Part shown: piece after piece, positions 36,680-48,289 of the stretch
Layout of the letters: every line of letters starts with the position of its first letter
How positions within the stretch are numbered: position 1 is the first letter of the stretch
Origin: Lantana camara
Lineage: Eukaryota > Streptophyta > Magnoliopsida > Lamiales > Verbenaceae
Reading direction: 5' to 3'
NCBI GenBank assembly: GCA_037501455.1
Contig: CM074862.1
Span: forward strand, 86,947,501-87,011,500
DNA: 64,000 nucleotides
Notes under the pieces: generated by a model
Databases searched by the model: none
What the model was told of the DNA's origin: nothing
The model's input: only the letters and a program-made list of their open reading frames with translations
Program-made: the position numbers and the translations under genes

Positions 36680-36683
<4 letters not shown>

Positions 36684-36975
36684 TTAGATACGTGTTTGAT
36701 ATGTATTTTGTGGGAATTATCCCATTTATTATGAAATATCTTTAAAACAACTTTTATATATATGTAAGCTATATTTTCATTTGTTCATTTTGAAAAGGGT
36801 TAGTGTGCGTGTTTTAAACTAGCGAGTTATGACTTTGAAAGATAAATCCGATTTTGAAAATTTAGAACTTTTCGAACTATGAACTGTGAATTGGGACTCA
36901 GAGATTTATGTAAATGAGGCCCCGGGATGGTGTTGGGCTGTCGTGTCACTCCTAAGTATGATCTCCACTTAAAGG

Positions 36976-39160
36976 TGTTGGGAATAGTGCCCTAAAAATT
37001 CAATTTGTTGATTAATTAATTAAACTGAATTTACAGCGAGTTGTGAGTATTTCACATATTAATAATTAATGACGTGTGGTGGTATTCTCATATGAAATGT
37101 GTTTCATAGGAAAAGACTTTCAATACCGAAATCACGTGTCATTAAAGTTCTAGTCGGTAAGATAAAAATATGTTCTTATCAAGACTATAACGTGGTTATA
37201 TAAGATGATTAGTCTTTCGTCATAGGGAATGGTGACTCCAATTATAACACGTTGATGATTTTCAATAGGATTGGAAACATCGAACTTTACCACTGAGATT
37301 ATTCATTTTATACTGCTATCTAAAATGAATAAAATCTCAGGAAGCATTGTACTCTTAATCCTGATAATGTTTCGACTTTAGGCATGTAGTGTTAGTCACT
37401 GTAATATACTGGAAGTGAGGTCTCGGTAACAGGTGGCCAAAATACTTTGTATCATTCGATGATGATATGAAATGTGCTAAAGAGTTATATTGATCGAGGA
37501 ATCTGTGGCCTTGCTGGAAGGTAAAAGATATCCCTGAAATAGATTTGCAAAAGTTCGAATTAAGACTTTGGCCAAAGCACTTCGCGTGATACGTCGCCGA
37601 AGTTTTATGTTGAATGTGTTTCGCATACAGAGAATTTAAACTTAATGCGAATCAATAAATTTCAAATTAGAGATGAAAAATAAATGATTGTAGTTGCAAT
37701 TTATTTTTCATGGATATCTACACGGAGGAGTGAAATGCGAAATTATTCTAGATCGAGAAATTCGTGAATAATTTAATTAATTTTAGAGTGAAACAATATT
37801 TATTTAGTGGAATTAAATGTTGTTAAACGGTAATTAATTATTATCATGGGATGATAATATATTAACCCGTTTGGAGCTAAATTAATTAGTCCTGCAGGTC
37901 CCCCTGCAAACCCCAATTGAAAACCCGAAGAGAAAATATTAAAAGGACAAAAGAGAAATGATTTTTCAAAGTGTTTGAAAATAGCTAAGGGATTTATTTT
38001 AAGAAAATAAATAAAATACCAAAGAGTTGGAAATGCCCGGAATTTTATTTTGGAGAAAATAAAATTTTAATTTTTTTTTTAAAATTATTTTTTTTGGGCT
38101 GACGTGGCAATCCACGTGGCATGCCACGTCAGCAGAATGGGCCCCAGTTGGCGCTGACAGGGCGCCCCGTGGCACGCCATGTGGATGGTTGAGATTTTGC
38201 CACGTCATCACAAGTGAACGGTCCAGATTTGGTCCGGAAACGGGCCGGGTCAACGGGTAAATGGATCAGCCAAATCTGGTTCAAACGGATAGGGTTAGAT
38301 TCGGGTAGGACCGACCCGGACACGTGGCGGAGTGAGAATCGGCCACGTCAGCCTCAAGCCCTAGCCGCGTGTACAACACACGGTGGCGCGTGAGGGTGCA
38401 TGCGGAGGCGGTTGGGGGCGTTCTCGGCGGTGTTGGACTCGTGGTGATGAGATCTACAATGTGTTCACCTCGATTTTCATATCCAAGTTGCACACGCAAG
38501 TGGGGTGTGAAATTACCATTTTGTCCTCGGTTTTTCCCGTATAAATAGGGATCTTGGCCCTTCATTTTTCATTAACAACTTTGGGAGAGGTTTTGGCTGA
38601 GTTCTCGACTTTGAAACCATGTCCCTTTTCTCCTAGTTAATTTTGACTTATTTTGGAATTAATTTTAATTAGGTGTTTATATAAAAGGCCTAATTTCGGG
38701 ATATTAAACCCTGAAAAGGGTTTTCTAGTTTAAAGTTTGTTTTCTCTAAGTATTTAGAGAAATACTTTCGAAGCCCACACTCCGAGGGTTTCTCTGGGGT
38801 TATTGCAGGGATACTCTGCGGGTTTCACAAGGAGATCGGGTATCGGGTTCTCAGGAGGTGAATTCGGGAGCTGGAAAAATACCGTTAGATAGCCATGTTT
38901 GCAGTATGTTAATATTTTACAGTTGTATTATTTTAAGCATGATAAATTATGTGCTCTTAAAGTGTTAATTGCATGCTAGATATTTATCTCGTTAAGTGAT
39001 TTAAAATTTATTATCAATTGCATTTGTATTCTTGAGTAGATCCGGCTAGTCTTCCGCTATTGTATTAAAATGTTTTAGCAATATTTTAATACTTATATTA
39101 TAATAAAAATTTTAAAAATGTGGTCCCGGACTGCTACTGTTTTGGGCCTACCTCCCAGTA
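36976..39160 (+). repeat. 5' LTR of the plus-strand Copia element
   Basis: Contains a TATAAATAG box at 38540-38548 and a repeated, partly palindromic CCACGTGGCATGCCACGT stretch near 38113. The last bases AGTA replace the expected AGCA. Minus-strand frames in 38000-38565 recur in the other LTR but are shadows of non-coding sequence. Confidence 0.88.
38540..38548 (+). promoter_or_regulatory. TATA box of the 5' LTR
   Basis: TATAAATAG in TTTTCCCGTATAAATAGGG, about 1.56 kb into the LTR. The same box is at 45653-45661 in the second LTR. Transcription would start about 30 bp downstream, near TTCATTTTTCATTAACAAC. Confidence 0.65.
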
Positions 39161-39162
39161 AC

Positions 39163-39173
39163 TGGTATCAGAG
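39163..39173 (+). other. primer-binding site of the plus-strand Copia element
   Basis: TGGTATCAGAG two bases after the LTR, then TCGTGCTC: pairs with initiator Met-tRNA. Confidence 0.85.
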
Positions 39174-42100
39174 TCGTGCTCTAGTTATATACATGCATTG
39201 ATATGATGCATGAGATGCATAATTTTAAATCTGATAATGTGCCCGTAAATTTTTTCAAAGGAGGCTAGTTTTTAAGTGGAACCGTTGTGACCCCTCCAGT
39301 GTTTCCTGGGAATTTACATGGAATGGAATTTCTTTGGGAAACAATTTAATTGCTTTTCCTGAAAAATTACCGAATCAGTAAAGATGATTTAAATTATGAA
39401 ATGATTTATTTATAACATGTTTACTTTATGCCATTTATTTTAAGCATAATAATTATGTGATAATTATATGAGAGCATACTTAATTATTTTATTTTATGGC
39501 ATGATCATGATAATATGAGATATTATGCTATTTTCAATTATGCATATTTTATTTAATGTGATTAGATAAATAATGTTTAATAGAGATTGAACGCGATGCA
39601 TGATTGAACTAATATTTTTCGGCCTAATTAATAAATTGTTATTAAAGCCTTAAAATATTATTAGGATTTTAAATATGATTTAGTAATCCTAGTGGGAGCG
39701 TATTAATAAGATTAATCACTTCCGACAATAAGACGCCAAAAGTGATTATTAAATAATCAAAAGATAATCCACACCGTTTAAAAAATTCAAGTGGGAGCGA
39801 GATGAAAAGAGTTGGATTCTCATAGCCTCCATTACCGGTCTATAGTATAGTGAATATGTACTACTCCCTTCGGCGGGTATATATTCGCGGTATACAAGAT
39901 TAGACTTCTATGGATAGAATGAAATACGGGGAAAGTCAGCTCGACCACGCCTCCGTGGAGTGTCTTGACCTACTCGTACGGACTTCTAGGTAATGGTACA
40001 CACTTGACTAAGTAATGTATTAACCTCCCTTCGGAGCTCTGTTACATTTACTTAGAGGCCAAGGGTTGACGTGGTGGATTGACATTGTTTGGTAAGAGTT
40101 ACCTACATGACACGTTAATTAAGAATAGTTCTTCCTTTTCTAAGCGATTTTCGACCTCGCCTCCGGGGAGTCAACTGCAGTTAGTTAAGTCACCATTGCG
40201 TAAATCAAAATGCTTACGTGGATTTCATTTATTGGTTAGACGCAGTAGAAAGTGAAATACATAATCATAACTTGCATAATTTTATTTATTTCATTTTTAT
40301 AATAATTACGATCTCTCTTAGCCCACTCCCAACTATATGTCTATAAGGAAATAGGCTAGTAAGGGTTCAACTGTACTGACTAGGAAATAAATCTTGACAT
40401 CATGTTGAGACACAAAAGTTTACTTACTCACTGAACCTTATCCGAAAATTTCGAAAACTATAACTCGTCAGGATTAGAAAGACGCTTATTCTAAATAGAT
40501 CAAGTGTGATGATCTGGCAAGTCTTTTATCCTGACATCTGTTTTAGATGTTCTTGAGCATCAGATGCATGAGATGCCCACTGATAAGAACATGTTTTGAA
40601 GACAGAATCGTACGAAGGTACGAGCCAATAAGAAGGTTGTTAGTTATAAAGATGTTTGAAGGATCACCGATTCAGGATCATATTATGATATGGTAACAAA
40701 TCTGAACGAGATTGAAAGTCTCTGTGCTTAAAGAGACAATCTTAAAAGATAGGATACGATCCTATACTCTATGCCTAAGTCGTTTGAACGTTCAGGGTTA
40801 ATTTTAAATATTTTTTTTGAAAACCTAACCTGAACCAATGAACGACCTCAATATGGCAGAAAGGTGATATAAACTAAGGGAAAAGTTCTCTTAAATTTGA
40901 CATCAATATCCACGGCATAGAAAGGCAGTGAGTGGAAGAAAAAGAAAAGGAAAAGTTCCCAATCTAAGGTTCAGAAATAGAAAGTCAAATCCGACAATGG
41001 AAAAATGTTTCTATTTCGGTGGTAACGGGTATTGGAAAAGAAATTATCCAAAATACTTAGTTTTTCTGTTTGCTACACCGTTTAGATAAGATATGAAGAT
41101 ATCTTACTCCTTGAAAGTATGTTTAGTTGGAAATTCACCAGAATCCTAGTGTGTGGATTCGAGCTCAACTAATCATATTTACAATTCGTTGCGCAGATTC
41201 AAACTAACCAGGAAGTTTGATAAACAGCTAGCACACAACTACTACTCGAGGATAATACAAGTCTAATTGTATTAACAGTAAGGACTATAAAGTCGTATTT
41301 CGGCAATAGGGTTTTAATATTATACGTGCCATATATACAGAAATTTGATTTCTGTAAGTTACTTGATAATTAGTGGTTTAACTGTTTGTTTTGAACAAAG
41401 GGTTACCTTTAAACAAAATAAAAGGTTTATTTGCTCTGGCACAATAAAAGATGGTCTTTTATACCTTAATCAAAACCCTAATTTAAGTTTAACATTAAGA
41501 AGATTGACTTACCATCCAAAGAGGAAAAACTTCTACGTGGCACCTATCTATTGGTCAATTAAATTTGAATAGGATCCAAAGACTGATTGTTGAGTCCTAT
41601 TGACTTGAAAATAGTATCAATATGCGAATCCTATTAAGAAAGTTAAAATGACCAAGAAGTTTTTTTTTGAGATAAAGGGTACTTAAGCCATGAAGTTGCT
41701 TGTGCCAGTTCATATGGATATGTGATCCTATGAATGTTCAAGCAAGAGAAGGTTTTTGCATACTTCATCATTGATTTGAATGATTACTCTAGATACACAT
41801 ATGTTTATTTGATGAGACTTAAGTCTGTATTTTTGAAGAGTTCAAGGAATATAAGACTAAAGTCAAAGAGTCAAATTAGAAGACATATCAAGGCACTTCG
41901 ATTAGATCGAAGTAGTGATAAGCATTTATATTCAGAGTTAAATAGAATTTCCCAAATGAGATTAGATCTCAGTTATCTGTATGAGATACATCTTAGCAAG
42001 GATGTATTGCGGAAAAGAGAAATAGAACTCTGATAGAGATGGTAAAGATTCATGAAGAGTCATGCTACCCTACGAAGTTTGTTTTTGGAGTCTTGTGCTC

Positions 42101-44028
42101 AAAAACGGCAAAACACACTGAACCTAGTTCTATCTAAGTTAGTTCCTAAAACACAGATAGATCTGTAGCTATGGTGAAAATACTGTATCTTTTATCTTAG
42201 TATTTAAGGTAACCTGATCCACATGTTAAGGATAGATCCTGACGAGTTTGAATAAACAACAAAGGTTTACTTGTTCTAAAGTTATCCTAGAAGAACAAGA
42301 GGTGGTATATTTTGTAAGTTGAGAAATCACAAAAGATGTTTGTGAATATTTCAAAGATGATTACATAAATAACCACAAAAGGGTGGAAGCAAAATAGTGT
42401 TAAAAGAAAATAACAGTATTTGATACTGATTTACATAAACTCGTGATAATTGAAAATGTATTAGATACATGTGATGTACCAAATACAACATGTGATGTAC
42501 CAAATATAAGTACACGAGAGCATCATTGTAGTGGGAGGATTGTCAGGACACCTGACAAGATACCTAAGATTAACCAAAGTGGTTGAATCTAATGTATCTG
42601 ATCCTGTCACGTGTAATGAAGCTGTGAAAGATATAGACGCAGACCATTTGGTCAATATCCAGGGAATCGAAGTGAAAATCTCTGTATTCTATCAAAGTCT
42701 TAAACTTGTAGAGGCGCCTGAAGGCATTAAACCCTATTAGATATAATTGGGTTCTACAAGACGATAAAAAGAGAAATAGACAAAGAAAGTATAGACTTTA
42801 GAGCAAAGCTTATGGTAAGGGATTTTACCCAGAAAGAAGGAATCAGTTATGAGGTCTTCTCGCCTGTAGCAATGCTTAAGTCCATTACCCTCTCCATTTT
42901 ATCTCATTTAATTATCAGATTTGACAAATGGATATAAAGACTATGTTCTTGAACGGGCACCTTCAAGAAGAGGAGCTACATGGCATAATCTGAAGGCTTC
43001 ACAACCAAAAATCAGGTGCATATAATGCAAGCTTGATAGATTGATTTATGATCTTAAGAAAGCGTCAAGATTATGAAGCATCAGAATTATAAGGTAATTT
43101 AAAATCTTTGGATTTATATAATTGCCTGATGAACCATGAGTGTACAAAATGACATCATGATAGCGTTGTAACATTTTCACTTTGTACGTAATTAATATTC
43201 TGCTTATTGGGAATGATGCAAGAATTTTTGTTTGTGGTCAAGATTCGTACGTCAAATCATTTTTACAAGAAAAAACCTATGTGAGACCAATGTTATTTCA
43301 AGGATCAGACTTTTTTCGTGATCATAGGAACAAGGAGATTGGTTTATCACAAGAAGCATATATGGATAAGATGCTGGAAAGGTATAATATGACAAATTCC
43401 AAGAAAGGTTCATTACCTTTTAGATATAGAATTTATCTATCTCGGGACCAGTGTCCTGAGACGACTGAAAAGATAGAGGACATGATTAGAGTTCCGCAGC
43501 GGAAGCTTTATTTATGTCATTTTATGTACAGGGCCAGATGTCCATTATGAATTAGGTCTAAGTCAGCAGATATTAGTCAAAACCTAGAATCTGACACTGG
43601 GTAGTAGTGAAAGCATATATTGGAGTACTTGAGGATGACTTGAGATTATATGCTTGTCTACCACAGTGGGGAGCTCATTTCAATGGAATACACAGATTCG
43701 GACTTACAGTCTGATTTGTATTCTAGATGCTTGACATCAGAATACGTGTTTACTCTAGAAAGAGTAACCATGTTTACTCTAGAAAGAGTAACCGTCAATT
43801 GGAGAATGTTAAGCAGACTCATATTGCTTAGACCGCCATAGAAGTCAAATACATGGTAGCTTGAGAACCAGCCAATTAGATGTATTGGATTCATGATTTC
43901 CTAGTTGTTGGCTCAGAGAAACGTCTAAAAGATTCCTTCACTAAAGTATTGGCGCAAAAGAGTGCAAAATGGGTTTTGACACTCATGTGAAAGGAATAAG
44001 ACTTAGATGTGTGGCCAAATTGAATTTA
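39174..44028 (+). pseudogene. decayed Copia gag-pol
   Basis: Domains can be followed in order on the plus strand. Gag: a zinc-knuckle remnant near 41003-41060 (CFYFGGNGYWKRNYP) in which most metal ligands are lost. Integrase: core remnant at 41734-42033 with a DYSRYTYVYLMR segment. RT: part near 42700-42990. RT end: 43182-43550, where the Tyr-Val-Asp-Asp catalytic box reads YVIN, followed by ILLIGND, GLSQEAYMDKMLERYNM and CPET. Stops and shifts separate every segment. 39230-40990 (leader and gag) has no frame worth reporting. The element could not supply its own enzymes. Confidence 0.8.
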
Positions 44029-44043
44029 GGGCAAGTGGGAGAT

Positions 44044-46273
44044 TGTTGCGAATAGCGCCCTGAAAATTCAATTTGTTGAATTAATTAATTAAACTAAATT
44101 TACAACGAGTTGTGAGTATTTCACATATTAATAATTAATGACGTGTGGTGGTATTCTCATATGAAATGTGTTTCATGGGAAAAGACTTTGAATACCGAAA
44201 TCACGTGTCATTAAAGTTCTAGTCGGTAAGATAAGAATATGTTCTTATCAAGACTATAACGTGGTTATATAAGATGATTAGTCTTTCGTCATAGGGAATG
44301 GTGATTCCAATTATAACACGTTGATGATTTTCAATAGGATTGGAAACATCGAACTGGACCACTGAGATTATTCATTTTATACTGCTATCTAAAATGAATA
44401 AAATCTCAGGAAGCATTGTACTCTTAATCCTGATAATGTTTCGACTTTAGGCATGTAGTGTTAGTCACTGTAATATACTCGAAGTGAGGTCTCAGTAACG
44501 GGTAGCCAAAATACTTTGTATCATTCGGTGACGACATGAAATGTGCTAAAGAGTTATATTGATCGAGGAATCTGTGGCCTTGCTGGAAGGTAAAAGATGT
44601 CCCTGAAATAGATTTGCAAAAGTTCGAATTAAGACTTTGGCCAAAGCACTTCGCGTGATACGTCACCGAAGTTGTATGTTGAATGTGTTTCACATACAGA
44701 GAATTTAAACTTAATACGAATCAATAAATTTCAAATTAGAGATGAAAAATATATGATAGTAGTTGCAATTTATTTTTCATGGATATCTACACGGAGGAGT
44801 GAAATGCGAAATTATTCTAGATCGAGAAATTCGTAAATAATTTAATTAATTTTAGAGTGCAATAATATTTATTCAGTGGAATTAAATATTAATAAATATT
44901 TTTAAACGGTAATTAATTATTATCATGGGATGATAATATATTAACCCGTTTGGAGCAAAAATTAATTAGTCCTGCAGGTCCCTCTACAAGCCCCAACTGT
45001 AAACCTGAAGAGAAAATATTAAAAGGAAAAAGAGAAATGATTTTTCAAAGTGTTTGAAAATAGCCAAGGGATTTATTTTAAGAAAATAAATCAAATTCGA
45101 AAGAGTTGGAAATGCCCGGAATTTTATTTTGGAGAAAATAAAATTTTAAATTTAAAAAAAAAAAATATATATATATATATAGTTTTTGGCTCAGGTGGCA
45201 GCTGACGTGGGTCCACGTGGCATGCCACGTCAGCAGAACGGGCCCCAGTTGGCGCTGACAGGGTGCCTCGTGGCACGCAATGTGGATGGCTGAGATTGTG
45301 CCACGTCATCACAAGTGAACGTTCCGGATTTGGTCCTAAAATGGGTCGAGTCAACGGGTAAACGGATCGGCCAAACACGGTTCAAACAGATAGGTTTGGA
45401 TTCGAGTAAGACCCACCCGGACACGTGGCCGAGTGAGGATCGGCCACCTTAGCCTCAAGCCCTAGCCGCGTGTACAACACACGAGCCATCTTCTTGTGGC
45501 GCCTGAGGGCGCGTGCGGAGACGGATGGGGGCATTCTCGGTGGCATTGGACTCGTGGTGATGAGATCTATGACGTGGTGCCCTCGATTTTTGTGTCCAAG
45601 TTGCACACGCAAGTGGGGTGTGAAATTACCATTTTACCCTCAGTTTTTCCCCTATAAATAGGGGTCTTGGCCCTTCATTTTTCATTAACAACTTTGGGAG
45701 AGGTTTTGGCTGAGTTCTCGGCTTTGAAACCATATCCCTTTTCTCCTAGTTAATTCCGATTTATTTTGGAATTAATTTTAATTAGGTGTTTATATAAAAC
45801 GCCCAAATTCGGGAGATTAAACCCTGAAAAGGGTTTTCTAGATTAAAGTTTGTTTTCTCTAACTATTTAGAGAAATGCTTTCGGAGCCCACACTCCGAGG
45901 GTTTCTCTGGGGTTATTGTAGGGAAGCTCTATGGGTTTCACGAGGAGATCGGGTATCGGGTTCTCAGGAGGTGAATTCGGGAGCTGGAAAAATACCGTTA
46001 GATAGCTATGTTTGCAGTACAATAATATTTTACAGTTGTATTATTTTAAGCATGATAAATTATATGCTCTTAAAGTGTTAATTGTATGTTAGATATTTAT
46101 CTGCTTAAGTGATTTAAAATTTATTATCAATTGCATGTATATACTTGAGTAGATCCGGCTAGTCTTCCGCCATTGTATTAAAATGTTTTAGAAATATTTT
46201 AATACTTATATTATAATAAAACTTTTATAAATGTGGTCCCGGACTGCTACTGTTCTGGGACCATCTCCCAGCA
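44044..46273 (+). repeat. 3' LTR of the plus-strand Copia element
   Basis: Second LTR, TGTTGCGAATAGCGCCC to CTCCCAGCA, preceded by the polypurine tract 44029-44043. It carries the TATAAATAG box and a short AT microsatellite near 45165 that is absent from the first LTR. Confidence 0.88.
45653..45661 (+). promoter_or_regulatory. TATA box of the 3' LTR
   Basis: TATAAATAG at the position equivalent to 38540-38548. Confidence 0.6.
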
Positions 46274-46374
46274 AAAGGATCAACCCGGAACCCACTAGGA
46301 GGTTGGTGGGGGATGGAATCCTTGGGCGTGAGCACCAAGAAACTCACTACCCTTACATATTATTGCGGCTGGTT
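46274..46374 (+). mobile_element. plus-strand long LTR, third part
   Basis: After the duplicated AAAGG, the sequence ATCAACCCGGAACCCACTAG, then a GGAGGTTGGTGGGGGATGGA-like stretch, matches the tail half of the long LTRs (compare 28498-28545). It continues the piece ending at 36975 and is cut at 46375 by the CACTA-like end. Confidence 0.55.
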
Positions 46375-47150
46375 CAGTACCAGAAATCTATCATATAACA
46401 ACGGAAATTTAGCAACAGAAATTATTCATTGCTATTTAGCAACAAAAAATAGAACGGACAACAATTTCGTGCCAAAATTTTGTAGCAACGGAATTTTCGT
46501 TGCTATATTCGTTGCTATATATGGAAAAAAATGGCGATGAATTTTTTGTTGCTAAAATTAAATAGTACAAAAAATAAATAAATTTGTATATATAGCAACG
46601 AAATTTTCGTTTCTATTTCAATTAAAAATAAATATTTAATAAAAATATTTAGCGACGGATATTTTCGTTGCTATAAATAATCGATTAAAATTTTTAATAA
46701 AATATTTACATTTTAGCAACAAAAAATCCGTTGCTATTAAAATGAAAAACTAATGAAAAATAATACATAATAAAAAATATTTGGAACGAAAAATCCGTTG
46801 CTATAAGTATATAATTTAAAAAATTAATAAAATATTTATAATTTATGAACGGATTTTCCGTTGCTATGTGGAATAAAAAAGTAATAAATATAAATAAATA
46901 ATAAAAAATATTAGCAACAAAAAATCCATTACTATAAATATATAATTTAAAAAATTAATAAAATATTTATAATTTAGCAACGGATTTTCCGTTGCTATAT
47001 GGAATAAAATAGTAGTAAAAATAAATAAAAAATAAAAAATATTAGCAACGAAAAATCCATTGCCATAAAGAAGTAATTAAAAAATTAATAAAATATTTAT
47101 AATTTAGCAACGAAAAATTTGTTGCTATTAATATTTAAATAAAAATTAGC
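46375..47150. mobile_element. CACTA-like transposon end with subterminal palindromic repeats
   Basis: The left edge CAGTACCAGAAATC resembles the CACTACAAGAAA terminus of plant CACTA transposons. It is followed by about a dozen copies of TAGCAACGGATTTTCCGTTGCTA in both orientations, a typical CACTA subterminal word. From 46643 the copies recur every 62-73 bp, with an alternating pattern that gives a dimeric unit of about 133 bp. No transposase is visible. The other end is not in the window, or lies beyond the Mutator-like segment that follows. Confidence 0.65.
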
Positions 47151-47445
47151 GCTAATTATACAGACCCCCCGGTCCTTTGGGCCATTGGGCGAAGTGCCCC
47201 CGATCCTTTGAATCCGGGCGATTTGCCCCCTAACCTTTATAAATTGTTAAACTTTACCCCTTTTCGACGTTTCCGGCAGAATCTTCGTGGAATATTCCGT
47301 TCCTCTGAGGGCACGTGACTTGGGCATGCCATGCGTAAGGGCAATTTCGTCCATTCAAGTCAGAGTACCAACTCCCGCTTGTCTTGTTAAAACCATAAAA
47401 CGGGAACCCTAATTTCTCATTTCAATTCGCGCGAGAAGCTGAAGG

Positions 47446-47875
47446 ATGGAGAGAGGCAACCAACGTGTCTGCTACTGTGGGATGGCTGTGGTGGAGAGAA
47501 CATCATGGACCGACCATAACCCGGGGAGAAGATACATTAGCTGCCAGAATTTCCGGGTGAGGGCTTAATTTTGTTTTTTGGATTTGTTGAATCGCACTTC
47601 TTCTCCTAAACTTTGCACCATTTGGATGCTAGACTGAAGGTGGCTGTAACATGTTTAATTGGATCGACCCACCAATGTGTGAGCGTTCTAGGCATATCAT
47701 TCCTGGCCTTCTTCGAAGTATCAATGGTCTTGAAGCTGAAATTGAGAAAAGGAGGCCAACTGAACAAGAGCCAAACAGGCCACAAACAGAAAATGAGAGA
47801 AAATGGCCTAGAGGAGCATCTGAGTTTATGATGTTTTTTGCTATAATTGTTGTATTTTATGTCTTAGTTTGGTAG
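47446..47875 (+). CDS. GRF-type zinc-finger small membrane protein (two exons)
   Basis: Exons 47446-47556 and 47633-47875, about 117 residues, with a 76-bp intron bounded by GT (CGG/GTGAGG) and AG (GATGCTAG). Splicing joins the two halves of one GRF zinc finger in frame. Exon 1 gives Cys-Tyr-Cys-Gly at about residue 9, a Thr-Ser-Trp-Thr segment, Asn-Pro-Gly-Arg-Arg-Tyr and the third Cys. Exon 2 supplies the fourth Cys and a Met-Phe-Asn-Trp-Ile-Asp motif. A short charged coiled-coil-like stretch (SINGLEAEIEKRR) and a C-terminal hydrophobic segment (FMMFFAIIVVFYVLVW) follow. This layout is that of the plant At4g04775-like family; the role is unknown, and GRF fingers generally bind nucleic acid. 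No stop or frameshift is present. Whether it is expressed cannot be told. Confidence 0.8.
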
Positions 47876-48289
47876 ATGTAATGTGTAATGTTTTGGACGG
47901 ATGTAATTTAAGTATGATGTATTTTGTTTCCGACATAAAACACGGATGTAATTTAAGTATTATATACATTATTTCCGACATCAAGCACAGATGTAATTTA
48001 GGTTATTATGTACGTGGTTTCCGACATGAATGGAATGGTAATTTTCATTTTCTATATTGCTCTTTGAGACAAGTGCAAATGTTCTTTGGAATTGAAATTG
48101 TAAGTAAGCAAATCCCCAAAATCAAAAAATTCATAGCAAAAACTTTTGGATAGAAGGTTCAAGTTAACCTTTTACAAAACCAGTAGACCATTTTCAAGAG
48201 ATGAAATTGTAGCCAATACATGAGCAAAAGTAAGACCACATTTACACAGTTCTACTCCAAGTTCAAAAACATATAGCAACATCAAAGGC

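Larger units (their letters stand above)
35370..36975 (+). mobile_element. plus-strand long LTR, second part
   Basis: Continuation of 20382-21013. It contains a leader-like stretch, palindrome-rich sequence at 35831-35992, an AT-rich middle, CATTTTGAGTCTAAGTCC at 36457 (shared with 11806) and a (TA)n run at 36646-36679. It is interrupted at 36976 by the Copia element, with AAAGG duplicated. Open frames (for example 35997-36335) are AT-rich and hydrophobic by composition only. Confidence 0.55.
36976..46273 (+). mobile_element. complete but decayed Ty1/Copia element, plus strand
   Basis: LTRs at 36976-39160 (2185 bp) and 44044-46273 (2230 bp), starting TGTTGGGAATAGTGCCC and TGTTGCGAATAGCGCCC and ending CTCCCAGTA and CTCCCAGCA. 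The target duplication AAAGG (36971-36975 and 46274-46278) is perfect. A primer site follows the first LTR and a purine tract (GGGCAAGTGGGAGAT) precedes the second. The internal region is a Copia polyprotein ruined by stops and frameshifts. By eye about 15 differences occur in the first 480 bp of the two LTRs. Confidence 0.9.

Noticed and set aside
38110..38170. GCCACGTGGCATGCCACGT palindromes in the plus-strand Copia LTR as another paired array
   Set aside because: Only one cluster per LTR, no regular pairing; may be an ordinary G-box-like promoter element.
46430..47130. Palindromic direct repeats as a CRISPR-like array
   Set aside because: Plant nuclear context, irregular units with AT-rich spacers and a CACTA-type terminus explain them better.
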